A stretch of 64,000 nt of DNA from an uncultured Maribacter sp. (GTDB lineage Bacteria; Bacteroidota; Bacteroidia; Flavobacteriales; Flavobacteriaceae). A model generated the notes under the pieces. It was not told the DNA's origin and searched no databases. It was given only the letters and a program-made list of their open reading frames with translations. Location: the NCBI RefSeq assembly GCF_947500405.1, contig NZ_CANMRY010000010.1, forward strand, positions 111,566-175,565. Direction: 5' to 3'. Of this stretch, positions 1-7,667 are shown piece after piece (positions within the stretch are counted from its first letter, which is position 1; the number at the start of each line of letters is the position of its first letter). The position numbers were made by a program, and so were the translations under genes.

Positions 1-219
1 AGATGTTTTTTTTACTGCCTGTATTCCTGCTATGATTGCAGTTTGTAAAATGCTTCCTTTTTTGCCAGAAAATTGATTTTCTGATAAAGTTTTAAAAACT
101 ATTTCTGGAAAAATCACTTTTCCTGATGCAATAGCTAAACGTGGCGATTCTGCTTTATTAGAAACATCTACCATTACCGCATTACCTGCCTCATCTATAT
201 GTGTAAGTTTAGTACTCAT
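1..219 (-). CDS. moaC: Cyclic pyranopterin monophosphate synthase MoaC, N-terminal part
   Basis: Second step of molybdenum cofactor synthesis: MoaC converts the MoaA product into cyclic pyranopterin monophosphate in the cytoplasm. Only the first 73 codons are in the window and the gene runs off the left edge. The visible protein starts MSTKLTHIDEAGNAVMVDVS and continues with the family pattern of a conserved MVDVS-K block, an R-A-ASGKV block and a KGSILQTA-IAG helix. The ATG overlaps the moaA stop codon (TAATG), so the two are translationally coupled. It is the most distal visible gene of the minus-strand Mo operon. The C-terminal half could not be inspected. Confidence 0.93.
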   Translation of the reverse strand, partial: MSTKLTHIDEAGNAVMVDVSNKAESPRLAIASGKVIFPEIVFKTLSENQFSGKKGSILQTAIIAGIQAVKKTS

Positions 220-1202
220 TACCCTCCTATTGATGTCATTGAATTAGAAAAAACATTTTTGTATTTTTCTTGTGCTTCAAAACCTGTTTTAGCTCTGCTC
301 CCAACAGCTTTTAGAATTTCGGTTTTAATTCCATTTTCAGAGTTCTCGCCTCTCATAATATCTCTTAAATTAGCACTAGCTTTTGCATACAAACAAGTAA
401 TTACATCTCCTGTAGCAGAAATTCGTAATCTATTACAACTACCACAAAAAGTTCTACTAAAAGACGGTATAATACCAAAAGAACCCTTGTAGCCAGGTAT
501 TTTATAATTAATAGAAGTCGATGTTTTCTCGGATTCTAATTTAAAATAATCAGGAAAACCTTCTTTAATATGTTCTAAGATGTGCTTATAATCCCATTTT
601 AATTTAGAGAATGATTTTGTACCGCCATTAAATGGCATCTCTTCTAAAAAACGCACACAAACATTAAAATCCTTAGTTAACTCTAAAATTGGAAGTATAT
701 CTTGCGTATTTTGACCTTCTAGTGCTATAAAATTTATACGCACATTAAAACCTTCTGTAATTAACTTAAGAATATTAGCGTGTACTGTTTCGTATTCTTT
801 TCTTCTTGTAATGCGTTCAAATGTATCTCTATTAATAGCATCTAAGCTTACATTAATATTTTTAATTCCTAATTCTTTAAGTTCATTTATGTATGGTCCA
901 ATTACAGTTGCATTAGTGGTTATAGATATATCTTTTAAACCCTTTAAATTAGATAAGTGGCGTAATAAAACCATTACATCCTTACGTACAAATGGTTCTC
1001 CTCCTGTAATTCTAATTTTATCTATACCTTGACTTACTAGAATAGAACTTAACTTAGACAATTCTTCTATTGTAAATAAGGCATTGTTTGGCGCAAAATT
1101 TATACCTTCCGAAGGCATACAATAATTGCATCTTAAATTACAACGGTCTGTTACCGCTAAACGCAAGTAATTAATTGTTCTATTATGATTATCTACTAAC
1201 AT
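219..1202 (-). CDS. moaA: GTP 3',8-cyclase MoaA (radical SAM)
   Basis: Radical SAM enzyme that rearranges GTP to 3',8-cyclo-GTP, the first step of molybdenum cofactor synthesis. The 327-residue length is normal for the family. The N-terminal [4Fe-4S]/SAM motif is C21-x3-C25-x2-C28 (CNLRCNYC), followed by the ITGGEP motif. The second, C-terminal cluster uses C253, C256 and C270 (CGSCNRLR then ITCLY). The protein ends in Gly-Gly, the tail that in characterised MoaA proteins reaches into the active site. The gene follows moaE by three bases and overlaps moaC by one base, so it sits inside a tight operon downstream of the Mo hydroxylase genes. Confidence 0.97.
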   Translation of the reverse strand: MLVDNHNRTINYLRLAVTDRCNLRCNYCMPSEGINFAPNNALFTIEELSKLSSILVSQGIDKIRITGGEPFVRKDVMVLLRHLSNLKGLKDISITTNATVIGPYINELKELGIKNINVSLDAINRDTFERITRRKEYETVHANILKLITEGFNVRINFIALEGQNTQDILPILELTKDFNVCVRFLEEMPFNGGTKSFSKLKWDYKHILEHIKEGFPDYFKLESEKTSTSINYKIPGYKGSFGIIPSFSRTFCGSCNRLRISATGDVITCLYAKASANLRDIMRGENSENGIKTEILKAVGSRAKTGFEAQEKYKNVFSNSMTSIGG

Positions 1203-1205
1203 AAA

Positions 1206-1625
1206 CTATGGATGGGCAGATACCCAGACTTCTTTATTTTTAAACATTTCTTTTTTCCAGATAGGAACTTGTTCCTTTAAAGTATCAATTAAATAACGGC
1301 AAGCTTCAAAACATTCTGGTCTATGGGCAGAAGAGGCCCCAACAATAACTACTGGTTCTTCTACTTTTTTTGCACCAACAGCATGCGTAATAACCACACT
1401 ATTTAGGCTCCATTTTTTTACAGCCTCATCTGCAATTTTTTGCATTTCTTTTAAAGCCATTGTTTTATAAGTTTCAAACTCTAAGGCTATAACTTCTTCG
1501 TTGGCTGTAAATTCCCTAACCGTACCTATAAAAACACAAATACCTCCACTATGTGCATGCGATAACTGAGCATATATATTGGAAGTATCTATAGTATTTA
1601 CTATTTCTATTTTTATTTTCTTCAT
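1206..1625 (-). CDS. moaE: Molybdopterin synthase catalytic subunit MoaE
   Basis: Large subunit of molybdopterin synthase, which transfers two sulfurs from thiocarboxylated MoaD to cyclic pyranopterin monophosphate. The 139 residues match the family length. Recognisable pieces are the GGICVFIGTVRE strand, the LEFETYKTMALKEM helix, the HAVG and SSAHRPECFEACRYLID segments, and the lysine-rich PIWKKEMFKNKEVW stretch that carries the catalytic lysines. Its start codon overlaps the moaD stop (TAATG), which fits coupled synthesis of the two partners. Confidence 0.96.
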   Translation of the reverse strand: MKKIKIEIVNTIDTSNIYAQLSHAHSGGICVFIGTVREFTANEEVIALEFETYKTMALKEMQKIADEAVKKWSLNSVVITHAVGAKKVEEPVVIVGASSAHRPECFEACRYLIDTLKEQVPIWKKEMFKNKEVWVSAHP

Positions 1626-1864
1626 TAGCCTCCGCTTACTGGTGGTATAATAGCAATTTCATCATTCTGATCTAAAGGTACATTATCTTTAGCATATTCA
1701 TTATTAACTGCTACTGCAAAGGATGTTAATTTAGAAAATTCGGAATATCTAGCCATTAAATATTCTTTTAAATCATTTACCGTAGGTTTATTTACTAAAT
1801 CCGAAATTAACAATTCGGAAGTACCCACAATATCTCTAGCTATTCCAAAAAACAAAACATTCAT
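1625..1864 (-). CDS. moaD: Molybdopterin synthase sulfur carrier MoaD
   Basis: Small ubiquitin-like sulfur carrier of molybdopterin synthase. It is 79 residues long and ends in the obligatory Gly-Gly (IPPVSGG), which is adenylated and thiocarboxylated. The N-terminal strand MNVLFFGIARDIVG and the segment AVAVNNEYA with the late acidic NDEIAIIPP are typical. It lies 15 bases downstream of the large hydroxylase subunit and overlaps moaE by one base. The activating enzyme MoeB and the insertase MoeA are not in the window and may follow moaC beyond the left edge. Confidence 0.95.
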   Translation of the reverse strand: MNVLFFGIARDIVGTSELLISDLVNKPTVNDLKEYLMARYSEFSKLTSFAVAVNNEYAKDNVPLDQNDEIAIIPPVSGG

Positions 1865-1879
1865 TTTAACATCTCTTAA

Positions 1880-4096
1880 TTAACCAATTATTTCTTTTGC
1901 AACCATATTTTTAGTAAATGGTTGCTTATATATTCTTTTCCCAGTTGCTTTAGTAATTGCTATTGAAACAGCAGCACCTGCAGGAGGTAAAGTTGGCTCT
2001 CCTAAACCAGTAGGTGCTAAGTTATTTTCTACAAAGTACGTTGCTACTTTTGGCGCTTCACTATTACGAATAAGACGATAAGCACCAAAATTACTACTAC
2101 CTGGCATACCATCTTTAAATTTAAAATCGCCATACATAGCATGTCCAACACCATCTACTACGCCACCTTCTATTTGATTAATTGCTCCAAGCGGATTAAC
2201 CACTATACCACAATCTACAGCTACGGTAACATTTTTTACTACAGGCTTATTATTTTCCATCACCACATCGGCAACCTCAGCTACATGTGTATTATGACAA
2301 TAGTAAGCGCAAAAACCTTGATAAACACCTTCTTTTGGAGTTCTATAACCAGATTTTTCCACTACTAAATTTATCACACCTTCTAAACGTTCTGGTGAAT
2401 ATTGAATTTTACTATCTTTAGTACCTTTTACTTTTTGTAATAAATCTAATCGCATTTGAACAGGGTCTTTCTCTGTTATTTCTGCCAATTCATCAAAAAA
2501 GCTTTGTTCCGCATAAGATAAAAAATTAGTATATGGAGCTCGCCATGCACCAGTAGTTATATTACTTTTTATGCTTGCTACATCTATCTGATAATTTTCA
2601 ATAGCACCTGCTGGAAAAAAATTAGGTATTAAACCATACATATTCCCATTAACGGCTGCCTCTTTTAGCTGGTATCCTGTTATTTCTCCATTTTTTACAC
2701 TAGCCTTAATTCTATATTTTATTGCAGGTCTATATACTCCTGTTGTCATGTCATCTTCTCTAGAAGAAACCATTTTAACAGGCTTACGAATTACATCTGC
2801 TATCTCTGCAACTTCCATAGCAAAATCTCCATATAGTCTTCTTCCAAAACCACCCCCCATACGCGTCATTTCTACACTAACCTCTTCCAAGTTTCTATCT
2901 AACATAGTAGAAACTGCTGTTGCTAAATCTTCTGGTGTTTGTATTGGCCCTACTAATCTTATTTTAGCGTCATCTACACTAGCAAAGAAATTCATAGGTT
3001 CCATACAGTTATGTGGCAAAAATGGAGATTCGTATGTTCTTTCTAAAACTTTATCTGCTTGCGCAAAAGCTTTTTTCACATCTCCATCAGAACGCATAGT
3101 TCTAAACTTTTTACCATCTAGCAACTTTACCAATTCTGTATCATGAGCATCTGTACTTTCTAATGGCGTAACTTTTTTCCAGGCTGCTTTTATTGCTTTT
3201 TTTCCTTTCATAGCAGCCCAAGTAGATGTGGCAATCACAACAATTTTATCACTACTACTAAGTTTAACAGACCATCCTGGTTTTTTGCTATTTAAAAGAT
3301 TTCTTGCTTTTTCTCCAATAGTAATAACATCTAATACACCATTAATACTTTTTGCAGCAGTAGCATCAAAGGATTCTAATTCTTGCCCAAAAGCTGGAGG
3401 TCTTAAAACAGATGCATATACCATTCCCTCTTCTTTATAATCCATCCCAAAAAGAGGTTTTCCACTAACAATTTTATCTATATCAACGTTTATAGCTTTA
3501 GTACCAATTATGGTATAATCTTTTGGCTCTTTAAGCGCTACATTCTCTGGAATTTCTAATAAAGCTGCCTCTTTTACAACATCTCCATACCCAAGAGTTT
3601 CTCCCGTTGCATTTGTAATTACCCCTTCCTTTGTAGAACATTCTGAAGCACTAACTCCCCATTTTTCCGCAGCAGCATTAACTAGCATTTGCCTTGCTGT
3701 AGCTCCTGTTTGGCGTAAAGCATCCCAACCAAAACGAATAGATTGACTACCACCAGCAACTTGTCTTGTATAATTTTCTGTATCTAAAATACCTTGCTCT
3801 ACAACTACATCTTTCCATGCTACATTTAATTCTTCTGCAATAATCATAGGCATAGATGTTTTTACGCCTTGCCCAATTTCAGGATTAGGAGAAAAAATAG
3901 TTACCATACCATTTTCCGCAATCTTAATAAATGCATTAAAATCTGTAAAGCTTAATTTTGTTATATCTATTGGCAGCTCTGCTTTTTGTTTACATGCAGT
4001 AAAAAGGTTAAAACCAATTAATAATCCGCCACTTGCTAAAGAGGAAGCCTTTAAAAAACCCCTTCTACTAAAATTAGACTTATTTTCTATTACCAT
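1880..4096 (-). CDS. Molybdenum hydroxylase large subunit, IorB-like, Tat-exported
   Basis: Molybdopterin-binding subunit of a xanthine dehydrogenase/isoquinoline 1-oxidoreductase family enzyme (738 residues, the usual IorB length). It should hydroxylate an N-heterocycle or aldehyde; the substrate cannot be read from sequence. A twin-arginine signal SRRGFLK begins at residue 10, followed by a hydrophobic stretch ending at C35 (LFTAC), so a lipid-anchored, Tat-exported protein is likely. The GGGFGRR cofactor loop is present, and near the C-terminus GLGEPTLPPAGAA carries the glutamate expected at the Mo site. It is preceded 16 bases upstream by its [2Fe-2S] partner and followed by moaD. No FAD or cytochrome subunit is encoded nearby, so the electron acceptor is unknown. 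Confidence 0.9.
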   Translation of the reverse strand: MVIENKSNFSRRGFLKASSLASGGLLIGFNLFTACKQKAELPIDITKLSFTDFNAFIKIAENGMVTIFSPNPEIGQGVKTSMPMIIAEELNVAWKDVVVEQGILDTENYTRQVAGGSQSIRFGWDALRQTGATARQMLVNAAAEKWGVSASECSTKEGVITNATGETLGYGDVVKEAALLEIPENVALKEPKDYTIIGTKAINVDIDKIVSGKPLFGMDYKEEGMVYASVLRPPAFGQELESFDATAAKSINGVLDVITIGEKARNLLNSKKPGWSVKLSSSDKIVVIATSTWAAMKGKKAIKAAWKKVTPLESTDAHDTELVKLLDGKKFRTMRSDGDVKKAFAQADKVLERTYESPFLPHNCMEPMNFFASVDDAKIRLVGPIQTPEDLATAVSTMLDRNLEEVSVEMTRMGGGFGRRLYGDFAMEVAEIADVIRKPVKMVSSREDDMTTGVYRPAIKYRIKASVKNGEITGYQLKEAAVNGNMYGLIPNFFPAGAIENYQIDVASIKSNITTGAWRAPYTNFLSYAEQSFFDELAEITEKDPVQMRLDLLQKVKGTKDSKIQYSPERLEGVINLVVEKSGYRTPKEGVYQGFCAYYCHNTHVAEVADVVMENNKPVVKNVTVAVDCGIVVNPLGAINQIEGGVVDGVGHAMYGDFKFKDGMPGSSNFGAYRLIRNSEAPKVATYFVENNLAPTGLGEPTLPPAGAAVSIAITKATGKRIYKQPFTKNMVAKEIIG

Positions 4097-4112
4097 TTTT
4101 TAGCTATTAAGG

Positions 4113-4574
4113 TTACCCCATTTTTTCTGAAGCAATTACTACTGCTTTTTGTATACGATTATAAGCAGAACAACGGCATATATTACCATTCATTGCTACT
4201 TTAATTTCTTCCTCTGTAGGTTTAGAATTAGTTTCTAAAAAAGCCGAAGCAGTCATAATTTGACCTGCTTGGCAATAGCCACATTGAGGCACATCTACTT
4301 CTTTCCAAGCTTGTTGCACTGGATGCGAACCGTTTTCTGAAAGCCCTTCTATTGTTGTTATTTCTTTATCTTTTAAAGCAGAAATGGGCATTAAACAACT
4401 CCTTGTTGCCACACCATCTACATGTACGGTACAAGCGCCACACTGCCCTATTCCACAACCAAATTTAGTCCCTACTAAATCTAAATGGTCTCTAAGCGCC
4501 CATAATAAAGGGGTATCAAATTCCGCATCTACCAATTGTTTTTTTTTGTTAACTTTTAAATTGTATGTTGGCAT
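4113..4574 (-). CDS. [2Fe-2S] subunit of molybdenum hydroxylase, IorA-like
   Basis: Small iron-sulfur subunit carrying electrons from the Mo subunit. It has the plant-type ferredoxin motif C-x4-C-x2-C (CGIGQCGAC) with a distal cysteine (TRSC), then the all-helical second cluster site CGYCQAGQIM and CRCSAY. The reading frame is open for 30 more codons upstream, but those are AT-rich and unlike the family. The start MPTYNLKVNKKK at 4574 gives 153 residues, the normal length of IorA. It has no signal peptide, as expected for a subunit carried out folded with a Tat partner. It is the first gene of the Mo operon. Confidence 0.93.
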   Translation of the reverse strand: MPTYNLKVNKKKQLVDAEFDTPLLWALRDHLDLVGTKFGCGIGQCGACTVHVDGVATRSCLMPISALKDKEITTIEGLSENGSHPVQQAWKEVDVPQCGYCQAGQIMTASAFLETNSKPTEEEIKVAMNGNICRCSAYNRIQKAVVIASEKMG

Positions 4575-4603
4575 AATTAGTAAAGATTGAATTATAAAAA
4601 ATA

Positions 4604-4617
4604 ACCTTATATAAGGT
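4604..4617. promoter_or_regulatory. 14-bp perfect palindrome upstream of Mo hydroxylase operon
   Basis: ACCTTATATAAGGT is perfectly self-complementary and lies 30 bp before the chosen start of the [2Fe-2S] subunit gene. The surrounding 120 bp is AT-rich and shows no TAnnTTTG promoter on the minus strand. It could be an operator for the Mo operon, or chance in AT-rich DNA. Confidence 0.35.
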
Positions 4618-4695
4618 ACTCTAAAATTATTATAAAAAATAATACTTAAATAGTATAAATTCACTTTTAACTTTTAATTATACTAACACATAGTC

Positions 4696-5502
4696 TTATT
4701 TTGCATTTATAAGCTTAGCATTGTTTGGCATCTTAAAATAACCTTCTTTTATTGAATTTGAATTTAGTGCTGCATTTTTAAATTCTAAAACATGATCCGG
4801 TTCTATTAAATTTCTACCTTCATATGTATACCATGAAATAGATTTTGGAAGCACTACATTATTAATAGTTTGCCAGTTGTTATAATGAATCCACTTTACG
4901 TTTTCAGAAACCTCACCACTTCTATACGTTACCGTATAGCCTAACCACTCCATTTTATACGTTTCTGGATTATAATGTATATAGTAATTGTCTTTAGAAG
5001 AGGTTCCTACACCTGAATTAAAGTTTATTTTTATCCCAGGATAAGATACTCCCTTGAATTCTAAATCTTGTGTCTCACTATATACAATTCCATTATCCGC
5101 CAAAACAAATGGCATTGCATAAAAATAAAAGTACAAATTATGAAAAAAGACAGGGTCTCCTTTAAAAAGGTGCTTCTCATTTAACATCCATATATTTTTT
5201 CCACCAAAACCAATAGAATACTCAGGCGCATCTACCCGATCTTTCCTAGATTTTAAATCAATAGAATGTTTTTCCGTATATCCTTCTTTAGCAATTTCAA
5301 AAGTGAGCAAACTATATTCTTTCCAAGCATTTAATCCCCCATGAGCATTAAGAACTTTCTTAAAAACATCTGGATAATCATTTGGATTAGAAGTTTCTAT
5401 TGTTTCTTTCTCTGGTTTTACTGTTTCTTCTTTTTTAGTATTCTCTTTACATGAAAAAAGCAAAACAGATAAACATATTCCTATAATTGATTTTTTAATC
5501 AT
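4696..5502 (-). CDS. Putative lipoprotein, DUF6503-like
   Basis: 268-residue protein with a lipoprotein signal: MIKKSIIGICLSVLLFSCKE, with C18 as the acylated cysteine, then a Lys/Glu-rich linker. The mature part contains a VLNAHGGLNAWKEYS segment and aromatic beta-strand repeats (IWMLNEKHLFKGDPVFF, YRSGEVSENVKWIHY, VVLPKSISWYTYEGR). This resembles the flavobacterial DUF6503 family of periplasmic proteins of unknown role; the assignment is from memory of the family pattern. The gene is on the same strand as the Mo operon, 120 bp upstream of it, so it may or may not be cotranscribed. It is divergent from the rRNA methyltransferase gene. Confidence 0.7.
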   Translation of the reverse strand: MIKKSIIGICLSVLLFSCKENTKKEETVKPEKETIETSNPNDYPDVFKKVLNAHGGLNAWKEYSLLTFEIAKEGYTEKHSIDLKSRKDRVDAPEYSIGFGGKNIWMLNEKHLFKGDPVFFHNLYFYFYAMPFVLADNGIVYSETQDLEFKGVSYPGIKINFNSGVGTSSKDNYYIHYNPETYKMEWLGYTVTYRSGEVSENVKWIHYNNWQTINNVVLPKSISWYTYEGRNLIEPDHVLEFKNAALNSNSIKEGYFKMPNNAKLINAK

Positions 5503-5559
5503 ATTTTCTATAATTTTTTGATTTTTAGCATTGTCACTATATTAAAGTTTGAATTACAC

Positions 5560-5567
5560 TATTTTTG
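5560..5567 (+). promoter_or_regulatory. -7 element TATTTTTG before TrmH-family gene
   Basis: Exact match to the Bacteroidota -7 consensus TAnnTTTG. It ends five bases before the ATG at 5573, so the transcript would begin at or next to the start codon. No TTG is found at the usual 19-21 bp upstream spacing, so this rests on the -7 element alone. Confidence 0.5.
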
Positions 5568-5572
5568 TAATA

Positions 5573-6373
5573 ATGAGCAAAATTAAACATTTAAGTAGCC
5601 TTCAAAATTCTTTAATTAAGAAAGTATTGCTACTCAAAGATAAATCTAGAGAACGTAAAAAAGCAGCACTTTTTGTAGTAGAAGGTCAAAGAGAACTAGA
5701 ACTAGCCTTAAAAGGAGGCTATCTTATTTCTACTTTATTTTTTGAGCCTTCTTTATTTTCAGAAAGTGTATTAGAAAAATACAATGCTGCCAAAGAGGTA
5801 ATTTCTGTAAGTAAAGAAGTGTATCAAAAAATAGCCTATAGAGGTACAACCGAAGGTATAGTTGCTCTTGTTGAAAGTAAAAATAATACTTTAGAAAATT
5901 TAAAATTTAAAAACAAAACTCCTTTAATTCTTATTGCAGAAGCCCCTGAAAAACCAGGAAATATTGGTGCTTTATTACGCACAGCAGATGCTGCAAATTT
6001 AGATGCTGTTTTAATTGCAAACCCTAAAACAGATTTGTACAACCCTAACATTATACGCTCTAGCGTAGGTTGTGTTTTTACGGTACCTGTTGTCATGGCT
6101 AACACCAGTGAAATTATCTCTTTTTTAAATACCAAAAACATAGCTATTTACTGTGCGGCATTAACTGCATCTACAAACTACACAAGTATAGATTATACAA
6201 ATGCAACTGCAATTGTAGTAGGCACAGAAGCTACAGGCTTAACAGATAATTGGTTAAATGCTTCTAAAAAAAATATAATTATACCTATGGAAGGTGAAAT
6301 AGACTCTATGAATGTATCCGTATCTGCTTCTATAATACTTTTTGAAGCAAAAAGACAACGCCAATCTTCTTAA
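5573..6373 (+). CDS. TrmH/SpoU-family RNA 2'-O-methyltransferase
   Basis: SAM-dependent ribose methyltransferase of the SPOUT (trefoil knot) class, probably acting on rRNA. The N-terminal part contains the substrate-binding domain (SLQNSLIKKVLLLKDKSRER, then FVVEGQRELE). The three SPOUT motifs are present: EKPGNIGALLRTADA with the catalytic-region arginine, NPNIIRSSVG, and IPMEGEIDSMNVSVSASI. The start at 5573 is preferred over an ATG eight codons earlier because the family starts at MSKIKH-SS and because the earlier ATG lies upstream of the -7 promoter element. This gives 266 residues. The M48 protease gene follows by 17 bases, so the two are probably cotranscribed. The target nucleotide is not predictable. 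Confidence 0.9.
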   Translation: MSKIKHLSSLQNSLIKKVLLLKDKSRERKKAALFVVEGQRELELALKGGYLISTLFFEPSLFSESVLEKYNAAKEVISVSKEVYQKIAYRGTTEGIVALVESKNNTLENLKFKNKTPLILIAEAPEKPGNIGALLRTADAANLDAVLIANPKTDLYNPNIIRSSVGCVFTVPVVMANTSEIISFLNTKNIAIYCAALTASTNYTSIDYTNATAIVVGTEATGLTDNWLNASKKNIIIPMEGEIDSMNVSVSASIILFEAKRQRQSS

Positions 6374-6390
6374 TAGCAGAAATTTATACA

Positions 6391-7623
6391 ATGAATAGTA
6401 CTACTTTATATTATGTAATAATTGGAATTTTAATTTTTCAATTTATTCTTGAAACAATTTTGGATTATTTGAATGCAAAAAAATATAACGATCCTATACC
6501 AGAAGAACTGCAAGATGTTTTTGATGCCAAAGCATACAAAAAGTCGCAAGAATATAAAAAAACGAACTATCGTTTTGGGCTACTAACCTCTACATTTTCT
6601 TTAGTATTAACATTAGGATTTTTACTATTTGGAGGATTTAACTTTGTAGACCAATTAGTACACACCATTTCCAATAATTCTATTTTACAAGCCCTTTTAT
6701 TTTTTAGCATTATATTAATAGGTAGTGATATTATTACGACTCCTTTTTCATATTATCAAACCTTTACGATTGAAGAAAAATTTGGGTTTAATAAATCTAC
6801 ACCTGCTCTTTTTTTTATAGATAAAATAAAAAGCTGGGCAATGATGGGTGTTGTTGGCGGCAGCATTCTAGCTTTAATATTATGGTTTTTTCAATGGGCA
6901 AGCACTAATTTCTGGATATATGCTTGGGCACTAATTGCTGTATTTACACTATTCATGAATCTTTTTTACAGTAAACTTATAGTTCCTTTATTTAACAAAC
7001 AAAATCCTTTAGAGGAAGGAACATTAAAAAACAAAATTGAAATGTATGCACAAAAAGTGGGTTTTGCTTTAAACAACATTTATATTATAGATGGCTCCAA
7101 ACGCTCCACAAAAGCTAATGCTTACTTTTCTGGATTTGGAAAAGAAAAACGAGTAACACTTTATGATACATTAGTAAATGATTTAGAAGAAAATGAAATT
7201 GTAGCTGTTCTAGCTCATGAAGTTGGGCATTACAAAAGAAAGCATATAATTTTTAATTTAATTTCTTCTATAGCACTTACTGGTTTTATGCTTTTTATTC
7301 TTTCACTATTTGTTAATAATCCAGAAGTTTCCTTGGCAATTGGAGTTTTAAAACCAAGTTTTCATGCTGCATTAATAAGTTTTGGCATACTATATAGTCC
7401 TATTTCTGAACTAACAGGATTAGTAATGAATAGTATATCTAGAAAATTTGAATACCAAGCAGATGATTATGCTAAAAACACTTACGCAGCAGCTCCACTA
7501 ATTAGTAGTTTAAAAAAACTTTCAGAAAATAGCTTAAGCAATCTTACCCCACATCCAGCATATGTTTTTATGCACTACTCCCATCCACCATTAATTAAAA
7601 GAATACGTAATTTAAAGGAATAG
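6391..7623 (+). CDS. M48 family zinc endopeptidase (Ste24/CAAX protease type)
   Basis: Integral membrane zinc metalloprotease of 410 residues, the full Ste24p-like length. The N-terminal half has several membrane segments (residues about 5-22, 65-85, 100-125, 150-200). The zinc motif is H276-E-V-G-H280 in VLAHEVGHYKRKH, and the third ligand region is FEYQADDYA near residue 360. The C-terminus keeps the HPAYVFMHYSHPPLIKRI pattern of the family. Bacterial members take part in membrane-protein quality control; since bacteria lack CAAX prenylation, that is the likelier role. It sits between the methyltransferase gene and the RelA/SpoT gene. Confidence 0.92.
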   Translation: MNSTTLYYVIIGILIFQFILETILDYLNAKKYNDPIPEELQDVFDAKAYKKSQEYKKTNYRFGLLTSTFSLVLTLGFLLFGGFNFVDQLVHTISNNSILQALLFFSIILIGSDIITTPFSYYQTFTIEEKFGFNKSTPALFFIDKIKSWAMMGVVGGSILALILWFFQWASTNFWIYAWALIAVFTLFMNLFYSKLIVPLFNKQNPLEEGTLKNKIEMYAQKVGFALNNIYIIDGSKRSTKANAYFSGFGKEKRVTLYDTLVNDLEENEIVAVLAHEVGHYKRKHIIFNLISSIALTGFMLFILSLFVNNPEVSLAIGVLKPSFHAALISFGILYSPISELTGLVMNSISRKFEYQADDYAKNTYAAAPLISSLKKLSENSLSNLTPHPAYVFMHYSHPPLIKRIRNLKE

Positions 7624-7667
7624 TTTTTGTTGTATACCAATAAAGAATGTATTAATTTTAATGTAGT

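Noticed and set aside
2748..3146. Plus-strand open frame inside the Mo hydroxylase gene
   Set aside because: Antisense shadow of a clear, full-length gene.
4575..4664. 30-codon upstream extension of the [2Fe-2S] subunit
   Set aside because: AT-rich, hydrophobic and not expected in the family; MPTYNL at 4574 gives the normal length.
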